The translations under genes and the position numbers were made by a program. A model generated the notes under the pieces. It searched no databases. It was not told where the DNA came from and was given only the letters and a program-made list of their open reading frames with translations. From positions 1-11,475 of the forward strand of contig CAJGCH010000076.1 in the NCBI GenBank assembly GCA_904501845.1: a stretch of 11,475 nt of DNA, given 5' to 3'. Numbering within the stretch: position 1 is the first letter of the stretch; every line of letters begins with the position of its first letter. Shown here piece after piece: positions 1 through 6,219 of the stretch. This DNA comes from an uncultured Bacillaceae bacterium. GTDB taxonomy: Bacteria > Bacillota > Bacilli > Bacillales > Pradoshiaceae.

Positions 1-340
1 AGGGAAAATGATTAGCTTATTTGAGGAATCAGGGATTGAGTTTGCCATCAATGGAAATTTGGAGGAATCTCTACCGCATGTTTTAAATATCAGTTTCCCT
101 GGAGTGAGTGTCGAGTCTTTCTTGGTCAATATGGACTTGGCAGGTATTGCGGTTTCAAGCGGTTCGGCATGCACAGCGGGATCGATTGAGCCTTCGCATG
201 TGCTGGTGGCCATGTTCGGAAAGGAATCGGAGAGAACGAGAAACTCAATCCGCTTCAGCTTCGGGCTAAATAATACAACAGAAGATATTGAGCGGGCTGC
301 CTTAACAGCCATTAAGGTGGCAAATCGTTTGACGAGATAA
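1..340 (+). CDS. yrvO: Cysteine desulfurase YrvO, C-terminal part (5' end outside window)
   Basis: This is a PLP-dependent class V aminotransferase-fold enzyme that takes sulfur from L-cysteine as a protein persulfide. Only the last 112 residues or so are present; the reading frame is already open at base 2, so the ATG at base 8 is internal and not the start. The active-site loop is visible as SSGSACTAGS followed by EPSHVL, whose Cys carries the persulfide; the long SGSAC loop is typical of IscS/NifS-like (group I) desulfurases. The C-terminal IRFSFGLNNTTEDIE segment is also family-typical. The stop lies 19 bases before the mnmA ATG, so the two are surely co-transcribed. In B. subtilis the mnmA-adjacent desulfurase YrvO passes sulfur directly to MnmA without Tus relay proteins, and that role is inferred here from context. 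A general IscS-like role is the alternative. Confidence 0.93.
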   Translation, partial: GKMISLFEESGIEFAINGNLEESLPHVLNISFPGVSVESFLVNMDLAGIAVSSGSACTAGSIEPSHVLVAMFGKESERTRNSIRFSFGLNNTTEDIERAALTAIKVANRLTR

Positions 341-359
341 ATATGTAGAGGTGAAATAT

Positions 360-1472
360 ATGAAATCCCCAGCGGAGACAAGAGTCGTTGTAGGAATGTC
401 CGGTGGTGTGGATTCTTCGGTTGCAGCCTATCTATTAAAGGAACAGGGCTATGACGTTGTAGGAATTTTCATGAAAAACTGGGACGATACTGATGAGTTT
501 GGCGTCTGTACGGCGACAGAAGACTATGAGGATGTTATCCGTGTCTGCAACCATATCGGTATTCCCTACTATGCAGTTAATTTTGAAAAACAATATTGGG
601 ACAAGGTGTTCACGTACTTCCTTGAAGAATATAAGGCAGGACGTACACCGAATCCGGATGTAATGTGCAATAAAGAAATCAAATTCAAAGCGTTCCTTGA
701 GCATGCGATGAGCTTGGGAGCGGATTATTTGGCGACAGGTCATTATGCCCGTGTGGCGTTTGAAGACGGGGAATACAAAATGCTTCGAGGATTGGATTCC
801 AATAAGGATCAGACGTATTTCCTTAATCAGCTGACACAGGAGCAATTGAGCAAGGTCATGTTCCCAATCGGAGAATATGATAAGCCAAAGATACGCGAAA
901 TCGCCCTCGCGGCAGGTCTGCCGACAGCAACGAAGAAGGATTCGACAGGTATCTGCTTCATCGGGGAACGAAACTTCAAGGAATTCCTGGGCCAATACTT
1001 GCCAGCGAAGCCAGGAGAAATGCGGACAATGGACGGCGAGCTGAAAGGGCAGCATGAGGGTCTCATGTACTATACGCTCGGCCAGCGTCACGGACTGGGC
1101 ATTGGCGGCAGCGGGGAGCCTTGGTTTGCTGTTGGAAAGAACTTGAAGGATAATGTCCTTTATGTGGAGCAAGGCTTCCACCATGACAGCCTTTATTCGG
1201 ATTCCATTAAAGCGGTCATGCTGAATTGGATCTCACCGCGAAATCCGGGTGATGAATTCCAATGCACGGCCAAGTTCCGCTATCGTCAGCCGGATAATAA
1301 GGTAACTGTGCGCGTCTTGGACGACCAGCGTGCGGAGGTCATCTTTGATGAACCTATTCGGGCGGTGACACCAGGCCAGGCTGTCGTTTTCTACGATGGG
1401 GAAGTATGCCTGGGCGGCGGAACAATCGATGAAATTTATAAAAATGGCCTAAAGCTGGATTATGTAGGGTAA
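360..1472 (+). CDS. mnmA: tRNA-specific 2-thiouridylase MnmA (TrmU)
   Basis: MnmA adenylates C2 of U34 in tRNA-Lys, -Glu and -Gln and replaces the oxygen with sulfur from a desulfurase, giving s2U34. The 370-residue product has the family's usual length. The ATP PP-loop GMSGGVDSS is at residues 12-20. The two catalytic cysteines are Cys103 (in DVMCNKEIKF) and Cys199 (in STGICFIGER), equivalent to Cys102/Cys199 of E. coli MnmA. The tRNA-binding and beta-barrel C-terminal part is complete (TPGQAVVFYDGEVCLGGG). I chose the ATG at 360 because AGAGGTGA (347-354) sits 5 bases upstream; a GTG at 351 is in frame but lies inside that ribosome binding site. The gene follows yrvO by 19 bases, pairing the sulfur donor with the thiolase, and ends at a strong terminator. 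Confidence 0.98.
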   Translation: MKSPAETRVVVGMSGGVDSSVAAYLLKEQGYDVVGIFMKNWDDTDEFGVCTATEDYEDVIRVCNHIGIPYYAVNFEKQYWDKVFTYFLEEYKAGRTPNPDVMCNKEIKFKAFLEHAMSLGADYLATGHYARVAFEDGEYKMLRGLDSNKDQTYFLNQLTQEQLSKVMFPIGEYDKPKIREIALAAGLPTATKKDSTGICFIGERNFKEFLGQYLPAKPGEMRTMDGELKGQHEGLMYYTLGQRHGLGIGGSGEPWFAVGKNLKDNVLYVEQGFHHDSLYSDSIKAVMLNWISPRNPGDEFQCTAKFRYRQPDNKVTVRVLDDQRAEVIFDEPIRAVTPGQAVVFYDGEVCLGGGTIDEIYKNGLKLDYVG

Positions 1473-1494
1473 CTGATGCTTAGGTAGAGAGAAT

Positions 1495-1540
1495 AAAAAC
1501 GCACGAGGGGCATGATGCCAAGACCTCGTGCGTTTTTTTT
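1495..1540. terminator. Bidirectional intrinsic terminator between mnmA and the SGNH gene
   Basis: A GC-rich hairpin pairs CGCACGAGG (1500-1508) with CCTCGTGCG (1524-1532). The loop can fold a smaller GGCA/TGCC hairpin. The stem is followed by eight T (1533-1540) and preceded by five A (1495-1499), so it works as a Rho-independent terminator in both directions. It ends mnmA transcription on the plus strand and can stop read-through from the convergent minus-strand gene. Confidence 0.93.
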
Positions 1541-1605
1541 GGTGGTGAGGCGGTGTGATTGATTAAAGCTATCTATGCCTCATCTGATTGTCTTTAAAAG
1601 AGATA

Positions 1606-1627
1606 TGTACATGGAGTGTACATGGAG
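1606..1627. repeat. 11-bp perfect tandem duplication
   Basis: TGTACATGGAG occurs twice back to back (1606-1616 and 1617-1627). It lies between the convergent ends of mnmA and the SGNH hydrolase gene, in sequence with no gene of its own. Each copy contains the palindrome TGTACA. The simplest reading is a small slippage duplication in neutral spacer DNA. Confidence 0.8.
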
Positions 1628-1676
1628 GGTGTGCTCATATATCCAAGTTGCGGACTGTCTCTATAAGGCTCATTAT

Positions 1677-2399
1677 TCATTCCATTTCCTCTTCCATATA
1701 CTTGCCAATACGGTTTGCAATCATCCGATAGCCTTCGTTGTTAAGATGAAGGGCATCGCTGAAATAGTCCTCTTTTTCTTTATCCTTAAATAAATCATTT
1801 GTCGGGATAAAGTGAGTATTTTCGTGTCTTTCAGTGATAACCTGAATGGAATTGTCCCAATCGCTGACGATTTCGTTCAGCTGATTGCTTTGCTGGAATG
1901 GATTATAGAGACCGACGACCATAATCGGGACAGAAGAGTTATAGTCCCGAATGGTCAGCAATATATCCTTCATGTTTTTTGTATAGAGTTTTTTCTTTTC
2001 CGCGATTGTCTCTTCAGAAATACTCAGGAAGTTACCGCCTGTTGCCGTACGCAAATCATTGGTTCCTATGTATACGATAATCCAATTCGCTTCGTTAAAT
2101 GTCTCATTCACTTTCATGGACTCCAATTGCTTGAGCAAGTCACCTGATTCCTGGCCGGGAATCCCGAAATTGCGAATAGTAAAAGTATAATTGCTTTGCT
2201 GATTGAGCTTTTTCTGCAGTTGGCCGATATAGCCTTGTTTCTTCTCATCCCCAAGGCCATAGGTTAATGAGTCTCCAAGCGCGATGATGGTCTGCTCATC
2301 ATCCGGCTTCAGGTCTGCGTCAAATTGATAGGCATACAAACTGTAGGAGATTGCTGCGGTCAATAGAATGGCCAAGGTTGTAATAAGTCGTTTTTTCAT
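1677..2399 (-). CDS. SGNH/GDSL-family hydrolase, secreted or membrane-anchored
   Basis: This 240-residue protein is a predicted serine esterase, lipase or acyl-hydrolase of the SGNH fold; the substrate cannot be told from sequence. All four blocks are visible: ALGDSLTYG with nucleophile Ser44, NFGIPG with the oxyanion Gly82, IGTND with Asn114, and DALHLN with Asp215 and His218 completing the triad. The N-terminus (KKR followed by about 17 hydrophobic residues) is a signal peptide or single membrane anchor. There is no lipobox cysteine, so it is not an obvious lipoprotein, and the catalytic domain should face outside. The start at 2399 is set by a GGGGGA ribosome binding site 7 bases upstream; a further in-frame ATG 15 bases upstream overlaps that site. 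The gene stands alone, antisense between mnmA and the TPR gene. It resembles the general Bacillaceae YpmR-like SGNH group, but I do not assign a name. Confidence 0.92.
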   Translation of the reverse strand: MKKRLITTLAILLTAAISYSLYAYQFDADLKPDDEQTIIALGDSLTYGLGDEKKQGYIGQLQKKLNQQSNYTFTIRNFGIPGQESGDLLKQLESMKVNETFNEANWIIVYIGTNDLRTATGGNFLSISEETIAEKKKLYTKNMKDILLTIRDYNSSVPIMVVGLYNPFQQSNQLNEIVSDWDNSIQVITERHENTHFIPTNDLFKDKEKEDYFSDALHLNNEGYRMIANRIGKYMEEEME

Positions 2400-2431
2400 C
2401 AATCTGTCCCCCATGTCAAAAGATATAAATG

Positions 2432-2437
2432 TTTATA
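2432..2437 (-). promoter_or_regulatory. Possible -10 element for the SGNH hydrolase gene
   Basis: On the minus strand TATAAA lies 33 bases upstream of the hydrolase ATG, which leaves a leader of about 25 bases holding the ribosome binding site. No convincing -35 hexamer stands at the normal spacing, so the call rests on position and the -10 alone. Confidence 0.35.
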
Positions 2438-2509
2438 CCCTAAATTGGAAAAAAGGGAACATGCGCTTTAGACTAGTTCGCTGATTAACAGAAAGACATG
2501 GATTCTTTA

Positions 2510-2518
2510 TGGTATACT
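2510..2518 (+). promoter_or_regulatory. Extended -10 sigma-A promoter for the yrrB-recD2 unit
   Basis: TGGTATACT gives an extended -10 (TG one base before TATACT, 2513-2518), about 45 bases before the yrrB start. No clear TTGACA stands 17 bases upstream; TTAACA at 2485-2490 is too far away (22-base spacer). Extended -10 promoters can dispense with a good -35. It is the likely start point for yrrB, recD2 and perhaps the two small genes. Confidence 0.6.
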
Positions 2519-2562
2519 AATGGCATTCATTATCGTAAGAATAGTAGGAGTGAAAAGAAGCA

Positions 2563-3219
2563 ATGGATAAAAATCAATTAGCGATTCAATATATGGAACA
2601 AGGAAAAATGGAGGAGGCAGCCAAAATCTTCGGTGAGATGATAGAAGAAAACCCGAAGGATCCGATTGGTTTCATTAATTTCGGAAATGTGCTGGCTTCT
2701 ATGAATGATACAGAAAGAGCGATTAAATTTTTTGAGCGGGCGATTGAGCTTGATCCGCAAGCGGCTACAGCCTATTACGGTCTTGGCGGGATTTATTATG
2801 ATCAGGACGATTTGCTGAAGGCGAAGGATTGTTATGAACAAGCCATTAAAAAAGGGTTGGAGTCAAGCGATACGATGTTCATGTTAGGGCTTTGTCTATT
2901 GCATCTTGACCAGCCAAGATTGGCGCTTCCATACTTCCAGCGCAGCACAGAATTGAATGGAGCAGATGCAGAAGCAATGTTCCATTATGGGCTCGCGCTT
3001 GCTGGTGCAGAAATGTATGATATGGCAATAGAAGCGTGGGAACATACGCTTGAACTGGATGAGAATCATGCGGATGCTTATTTTAATTTAGGAGTCGCCT
3101 ATGGGGGAATCAAGGGGGATGCGGAAAAAGCTATCGCCTTATTTGAGAAGGCGCTTGAGATTCAGCCTGACCATATGCTTGCGGCTAATGGATTAAAGCA
3201 AATGAAGGAATTAAGCTGA
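2563..3219 (+). CDS. yrrB: Tetratricopeptide-repeat protein, YrrB-like
   Basis: The 218-residue soluble protein is almost entirely TPR superhelix. Six consecutive 34-residue repeats begin near residues 1, 35, 69, 103, 137 and 171 (the last is 35 long), with typical TPR positions such as AxxxFGNVLA...AIKFFERAIELDP and AYFNLGVAY...AIALFEKALEIQP; a 13-residue capping helix ends it. There is no signal peptide, membrane segment or enzyme motif, so the role is presumably a protein-protein interaction scaffold. B. subtilis YrrB, at the same locus, has a TPR fold of known structure but no firm function. AGGAGTGA (2546-2553) precedes the ATG by 9 bases. The stop is 10 bases before recD2, so the two are co-translated; a functional link to RecD2 is inference only. 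Confidence 0.93.
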   Translation: MDKNQLAIQYMEQGKMEEAAKIFGEMIEENPKDPIGFINFGNVLASMNDTERAIKFFERAIELDPQAATAYYGLGGIYYDQDDLLKAKDCYEQAIKKGLESSDTMFMLGLCLLHLDQPRLALPYFQRSTELNGADAEAMFHYGLALAGAEMYDMAIEAWEHTLELDENHADAYFNLGVAYGGIKGDAEKAIALFEKALEIQPDHMLAANGLKQMKELS

Positions 3220-3229
3220 ATGGGAGAGG

Positions 3230-5668
3230 ATGGAAGTGGAACAGGAGTCTTTTGTCTTTGCGGACAATGACAAACCTTTTATTAAAGGGACACACTTAGT
3301 CACCATCTTTCATAATGAACAGAATTTATATTCGGTCGTCCGTGTAAGGGTGAAGGAAACCAATATATCCTATGATGAGAAAGAGGCAGTCATTACAGGC
3401 TATTTTCCAGCACTCCATGAGGAAGAAATCTATACATTCTACGGAAAGATGAAGGAACATCCGCGTTTTGGCCTCCAATTTAATGTGGATAATTTCAAAC
3501 GCGAGCTGCCTGAATCGAGGGATGGTATCATTGCTTATCTGTCCGGATCGATGTTTAAGGGAATCGGGAAGAAAACGGCGGAATTGATTGTCGATAAGCT
3601 TGGAGAGAAAGCCATTTCCAAAATATTGGCCAACCCGTCTATTTTGGATGAGATTCCAAAGCTCGGCGGCGAGAAGGCGAAGGAATTATATGACACGCTC
3701 TCCGCAAATCAGGGGCTTGAGGAAATTATGATTTCCTTATCGGGCTTAGGGTTTGGACCGCAGCTGTCCATGAAGATCTATCAGGTATATAAACAAGATA
3801 CCATCTCAATCATTGAGGCAAATCCCTATCAATTGGTGGAGACAATCGAGGGAATTGGCTTTGCGAAGGCGGATGAGATTGGACAATCGCTTGGACTTGG
3901 CGGAAGCCATCCATCGAGGATTAAGGCGGCCATTCTCTACATACTTGACCGCTTTTGCATGCAGGATGGACACACTTACCTTGAGGCGGAACCCTTGCTT
4001 GTCGGCGTGAAGGAACTGCTTGAGAAGAATCAAAAGGTCGAAATCACCTTTGAGATGATCACAGACCAAATGGTCCAGCTTTCCGAAGAGGGTAAGCTCA
4101 TCGGGGAGGAGAAAAGATTTTACATTCCTTCCTTGTATTTCTCTGAGAAAGGAATCGTTACAAACCTCAAACGAATCATGTCCCAGGAAGGATATGAGGA
4201 GCAGTTTCCTGAGTCTGAATTCCTTCTTGAGCTCGGAAAGCTTGAGGAACGGATCGGGATGGAGTACGCAGAGGAGCAAAAGGACGCGATTTTTAAAGCG
4301 CTCCACTCTCCAATGCTGATTTTGACTGGCGGGCCTGGTACAGGGAAAACGACAGTCATTAAAGGAATTGTAGAGCTTTATTCCGAGCTGCACGGAGTAT
4401 CCCTCAATCCGAAAGATTATGACAAGGATCATCCCTATCCATTTGTGCTTGCCGCGCCGACCGGCCGGGCTGCCAAACGCATGAAGGAATCGACTGGTCT
4501 TCCTGCTGTCACAATCCATCGCCTTCTTGGCTGGAATGGGTCTGATGTACAGCGGAGTGAGGATAATCCCATCCAGGGAAGGCTCTTGATTGTAGATGAG
4601 ATGTCGATGGTGGATATTTGGCTGGCCAACCATTTATTTAAATGCATTCCAAATGATATGCAGGTCATACTCGTCGGGGATGAGGATCAATTGCCCTCCG
4701 TTGGTCCTGGGCAGGTGCTGAAGGATCTGCTCGACTCAGCAGTCATTCCGGTCACCCGGCTTGAGTCTATTTTCCGCCAGGAGGACGGATCATCCATTAT
4801 TCAGCTCGCTCACTTCATCAAGAAGGGGGAGCTGCCGGCTGATATCCGTAAGCCGCAAAAGGACCGCTCGTTCTTTGCCTGCCAAACAAACCAGGTAGCT
4901 GACGTTATCCGGCAGGTTGTCATGAATGCCCGTAAGAAAGGCTTTGCCTCTCGGGATATTCAAGTGCTTGCCCCGATGTATCGCGGCAGTGCGGGCATTG
5001 ATGCCCTGAATGTATTGCTTCAAGAAATTCTTAATGATAATCACGCGAAGAAAAAGAGGGAGCTTATCTTTGGGGATGTCATCTACCGAGTCGGCGATAA
5101 GGTTCTCCAGCTTGTTAATCAGCCTGAAAACGGCATCTATAATGGAGACATGGGTGAAATTATTGCCATTATCTATGCGAAGGAGAATGAAGATAAGGTT
5201 GACCAAATCCATGTATCCTTTGACGGGATTGAAACAAAATATACAAGGCAGGAATTGAATCAACTAACCCATGCTTATTGCTGTTCGATTCACAAGTCGC
5301 AAGGGAGCGAGTTTCCGATTGTTATTCTTCCAATCGTTAAGAGCTACCACCGCATGCTAAGGAGAAATCTGATTTATACGGCCATTACTCGAAGCAAGCA
5401 GTTTCTCATCCTTTGCGGCGAGGAAGAGGCTATGCGCTATGGCGTCTCAAAAAGCGGCGAGGAGGAGCGGATGACGACCTTGCTTGAAAAGCTGAAGGAA
5501 GGTTTTGCTGGAAGAAGTCTGTCTTCAGCGGAGCCGGATGCCATGGAGGCTGAGCAATCCCTCCCTGGCATAAATCATGAGCTGACATATGAGGAGCGTC
5601 TTTTTGCCACCGACCCAATGATTGGAATGGAAAACGTTACACCTTATGATTTCATGACATCTGGCTAA
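3230..5668 (+). CDS. recD2: ATP-dependent 5'-3' DNA helicase RecD2 (YrrC)
   Basis: RecD2 is a superfamily 1B helicase of bacteria that use AddAB, and acts alone in DNA repair and replication-fork maintenance. The 812-residue product has the N-terminal OB-like and helix-hairpin-helix region (GMFKGIGKKTAELI-like near 108-120 and NPYQLVETIEGIGFAKADEIG near 198-218). The motor follows: Walker A GGPGTGKTT 367-375 (Lys373), AAPTGRAAKRM 408-418, Walker B LLIVDEMSM 452-460, GDEDQLPS 483-490, IFRQ 514-517, IHKSQGSEFP 687-696 and YTAITRSK 716-723. All helicase motifs are intact. The start is uncertain: GGGAGAGG (3222-3229) abuts the ATG at 3230 directly, while an in-frame GTG at 3236 lies 6 bases after it; the difference is two residues. 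It follows yrrB by 10 bases. Confidence 0.96.
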   Translation: MEVEQESFVFADNDKPFIKGTHLVTIFHNEQNLYSVVRVRVKETNISYDEKEAVITGYFPALHEEEIYTFYGKMKEHPRFGLQFNVDNFKRELPESRDGIIAYLSGSMFKGIGKKTAELIVDKLGEKAISKILANPSILDEIPKLGGEKAKELYDTLSANQGLEEIMISLSGLGFGPQLSMKIYQVYKQDTISIIEANPYQLVETIEGIGFAKADEIGQSLGLGGSHPSRIKAAILYILDRFCMQDGHTYLEAEPLLVGVKELLEKNQKVEITFEMITDQMVQLSEEGKLIGEEKRFYIPSLYFSEKGIVTNLKRIMSQEGYEEQFPESEFLLELGKLEERIGMEYAEEQKDAIFKALHSPMLILTGGPGTGKTTVIKGIVELYSELHGVSLNPKDYDKDHPYPFVLAAPTGRAAKRMKESTGLPAVTIHRLLGWNGSDVQRSEDNPIQGRLLIVDEMSMVDIWLANHLFKCIPNDMQVILVGDEDQLPSVGPGQVLKDLLDSAVIPVTRLESIFRQEDGSSIIQLAHFIKKGELPADIRKPQKDRSFFACQTNQVADVIRQVVMNARKKGFASRDIQVLAPMYRGSAGIDALNVLLQEILNDNHAKKKRELIFGDVIYRVGDKVLQLVNQPENGIYNGDMGEIIAIIYAKENEDKVDQIHVSFDGIETKYTRQELNQLTHAYCCSIHKSQGSEFPIVILPIVKSYHRMLRRNLIYTAITRSKQFLILCGEEEAMRYGVSKSGEEERMTTLLEKLKEGFAGRSLSSAEPDAMEAEQSLPGINHELTYEERLFATDPMIGMENVTPYDFMTSG

Positions 5669-5763
5669 ACTAACAATTGTCAGGCATTTTCCTGAATGTT
5701 TTTTCCAATAAAAGGGCATACTGGCACCTAAGGACTGTTTTTTAGGACGAGGTGAAAGTAAAG

Positions 5764-5952
5764 ATGAAATGCCCGAATTGCGCGAGCAAGGATATTGGGA
5801 AGATTGGGGTCAATCAATTTTATTGCTGGAATTGCTTTGTGGAGCTTTCCATCGGTAAAGGAATTATGCATGTCCATCAAGTAGAGGAAGATGGATTGCT
5901 GAGCTCCTTAGATGACCTTTTCAGTGAAGATGACCGGCAAATAAGCCTATAA
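5764..5952 (+). CDS. Small four-cysteine zinc-ribbon protein
   Basis: A 62-residue protein with two knuckles, CPNC (Cys3, Cys6) and CWNC (Cys21, Cys24), spaced as in a zinc ribbon, followed by an acidic tail (EEDGLLSSLDDLFSEDD). The start is the ATG at 5764, placed 8 bases after GAGGTGA (5749-5755); an in-frame GTG four codons upstream lies inside that site. Similar small proteins occur between recD2 and the AI-2E gene in other Bacillus genomes, probably the family annotated as YrzR in B. subtilis, but I recall this only loosely and give no symbol. Its function is unknown. A structural zinc site is inferred from the cysteines; the acidic tail could suit a protein partner. It is followed after 32 bases by the DUF3918-type gene. 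Confidence 0.85.
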   Translation: MKCPNCASKDIGKIGVNQFYCWNCFVELSIGKGIMHVHQVEEDGLLSSLDDLFSEDDRQISL

Positions 5953-5984
5953 ATCTTGGCGAACGGATCCGAGGTGATTGACTC

Positions 5985-6110
5985 ATGAACCGAATGGTAT
6001 CCTCAATGATTGGCTTTGGTGCGGGCATGGCCTTAAGTAATATGAGTAAGGACATGTACAGAAAACGCAAAAGGCAAATGAAGCGATTCGTCAAACGGAA
6101 TATCCTATAA
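5985..6110 (+). CDS. DUF3918-type 41-residue membrane-associated or basic micro-protein
   Basis: This small gene encodes 41 residues beginning MNRMVSSMIGFGAGMALSNM, a glycine/methionine-rich hydrophobic half, followed by a strongly basic half (KDMYRKRKRQMKRFVKRNIL). GAGGTGA at 5971-5977 lies 7 bases before the ATG, which makes translation likely. The N-terminal pattern matches the DUF3918 family found in Bacillaceae at this locus (probably YrzQ of B. subtilis). The function is unknown. The hydrophobic-then-basic layout suggests a short membrane-inserting or nucleic-acid-touching peptide, but this is inference. It is the last gene before a hairpin terminator. Confidence 0.8.
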   Translation: MNRMVSSMIGFGAGMALSNMSKDMYRKRKRQMKRFVKRNIL

Positions 6111-6116
6111 GGCTAA

Positions 6117-6157
6117 GGCTGCGAGCATCTAATCAAAGATGTTCGCAGTCTTTTTTT
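6117..6157 (+). terminator. Intrinsic terminator after the DUF3918-type gene
   Basis: CTGCGAGCATCT (6119-6130) pairs with AGATGTTCGCAG (6137-6148) through one G-U wobble, with two further weak pairs at the base and a 6-base loop. Seven T (6151-6157) follow. It ends the yrrB-recD2-small gene unit and isolates yrrI. Confidence 0.92.
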
Positions 6158-6170
6158 GGTTAGGGCGCTC

Positions 6171-6198
6171 TTTACATATTTTTTCGTCTATTTAGAAG
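6171..6198 (+). promoter_or_regulatory. Candidate sigma-A promoter for yrrI
   Basis: TTTACA (6171-6176) and TAGAAG (6193-6198) are spaced 16 bases, just after a terminator and 22 bases before the yrrI start. The -10 is poor (4 of 6). Position makes a promoter here necessary, but the exact element is uncertain, and the implied leader is short. Confidence 0.35.
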
Positions 6199-6219
6199 AA
6201 TAGTAAAGAGGTGTGGTGG

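Noticed and set aside
435..1184. Long minus-strand open frame inside mnmA (249 codons).
   Set aside because: It is antisense to a fully conserved gene, has a Cys/His-rich, low-complexity translation and matches no recognisable family. It is a shadow of mnmA.
1575..1793. 72-codon plus-strand open frame downstream of mnmA.
   Set aside because: More than half overlaps the 3' end of the SGNH hydrolase antisense, it starts after a terminator, and no ribosome binding site or promoter precedes it.
2456..2469. Possible LexA (DinR) box GGAACATGCGCTTT upstream of yrrB-recD2, tempting because recD2 is a repair gene.
   Set aside because: It differs from the Bacillus consensus at three positions, and the right half-site (GCTT in place of GTTC) is degraded. 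The palindrome is essential for binding.
3806..4633. 275-codon minus-strand open frame inside recD2.
   Set aside because: The plus strand encodes intact helicase motifs across the same bases. The antisense translation shows no domain pattern and no ribosome binding site was evident.
5680..5704. Weak hairpin TCAGG/CCTGA followed by six T just after recD2, a possible terminator.
   Set aside because: The stem has only five pairs with three bases before the T run, and an alternative fold relies on G-U pairs. The small genes have no clear promoter of their own, so read-through is more likely.
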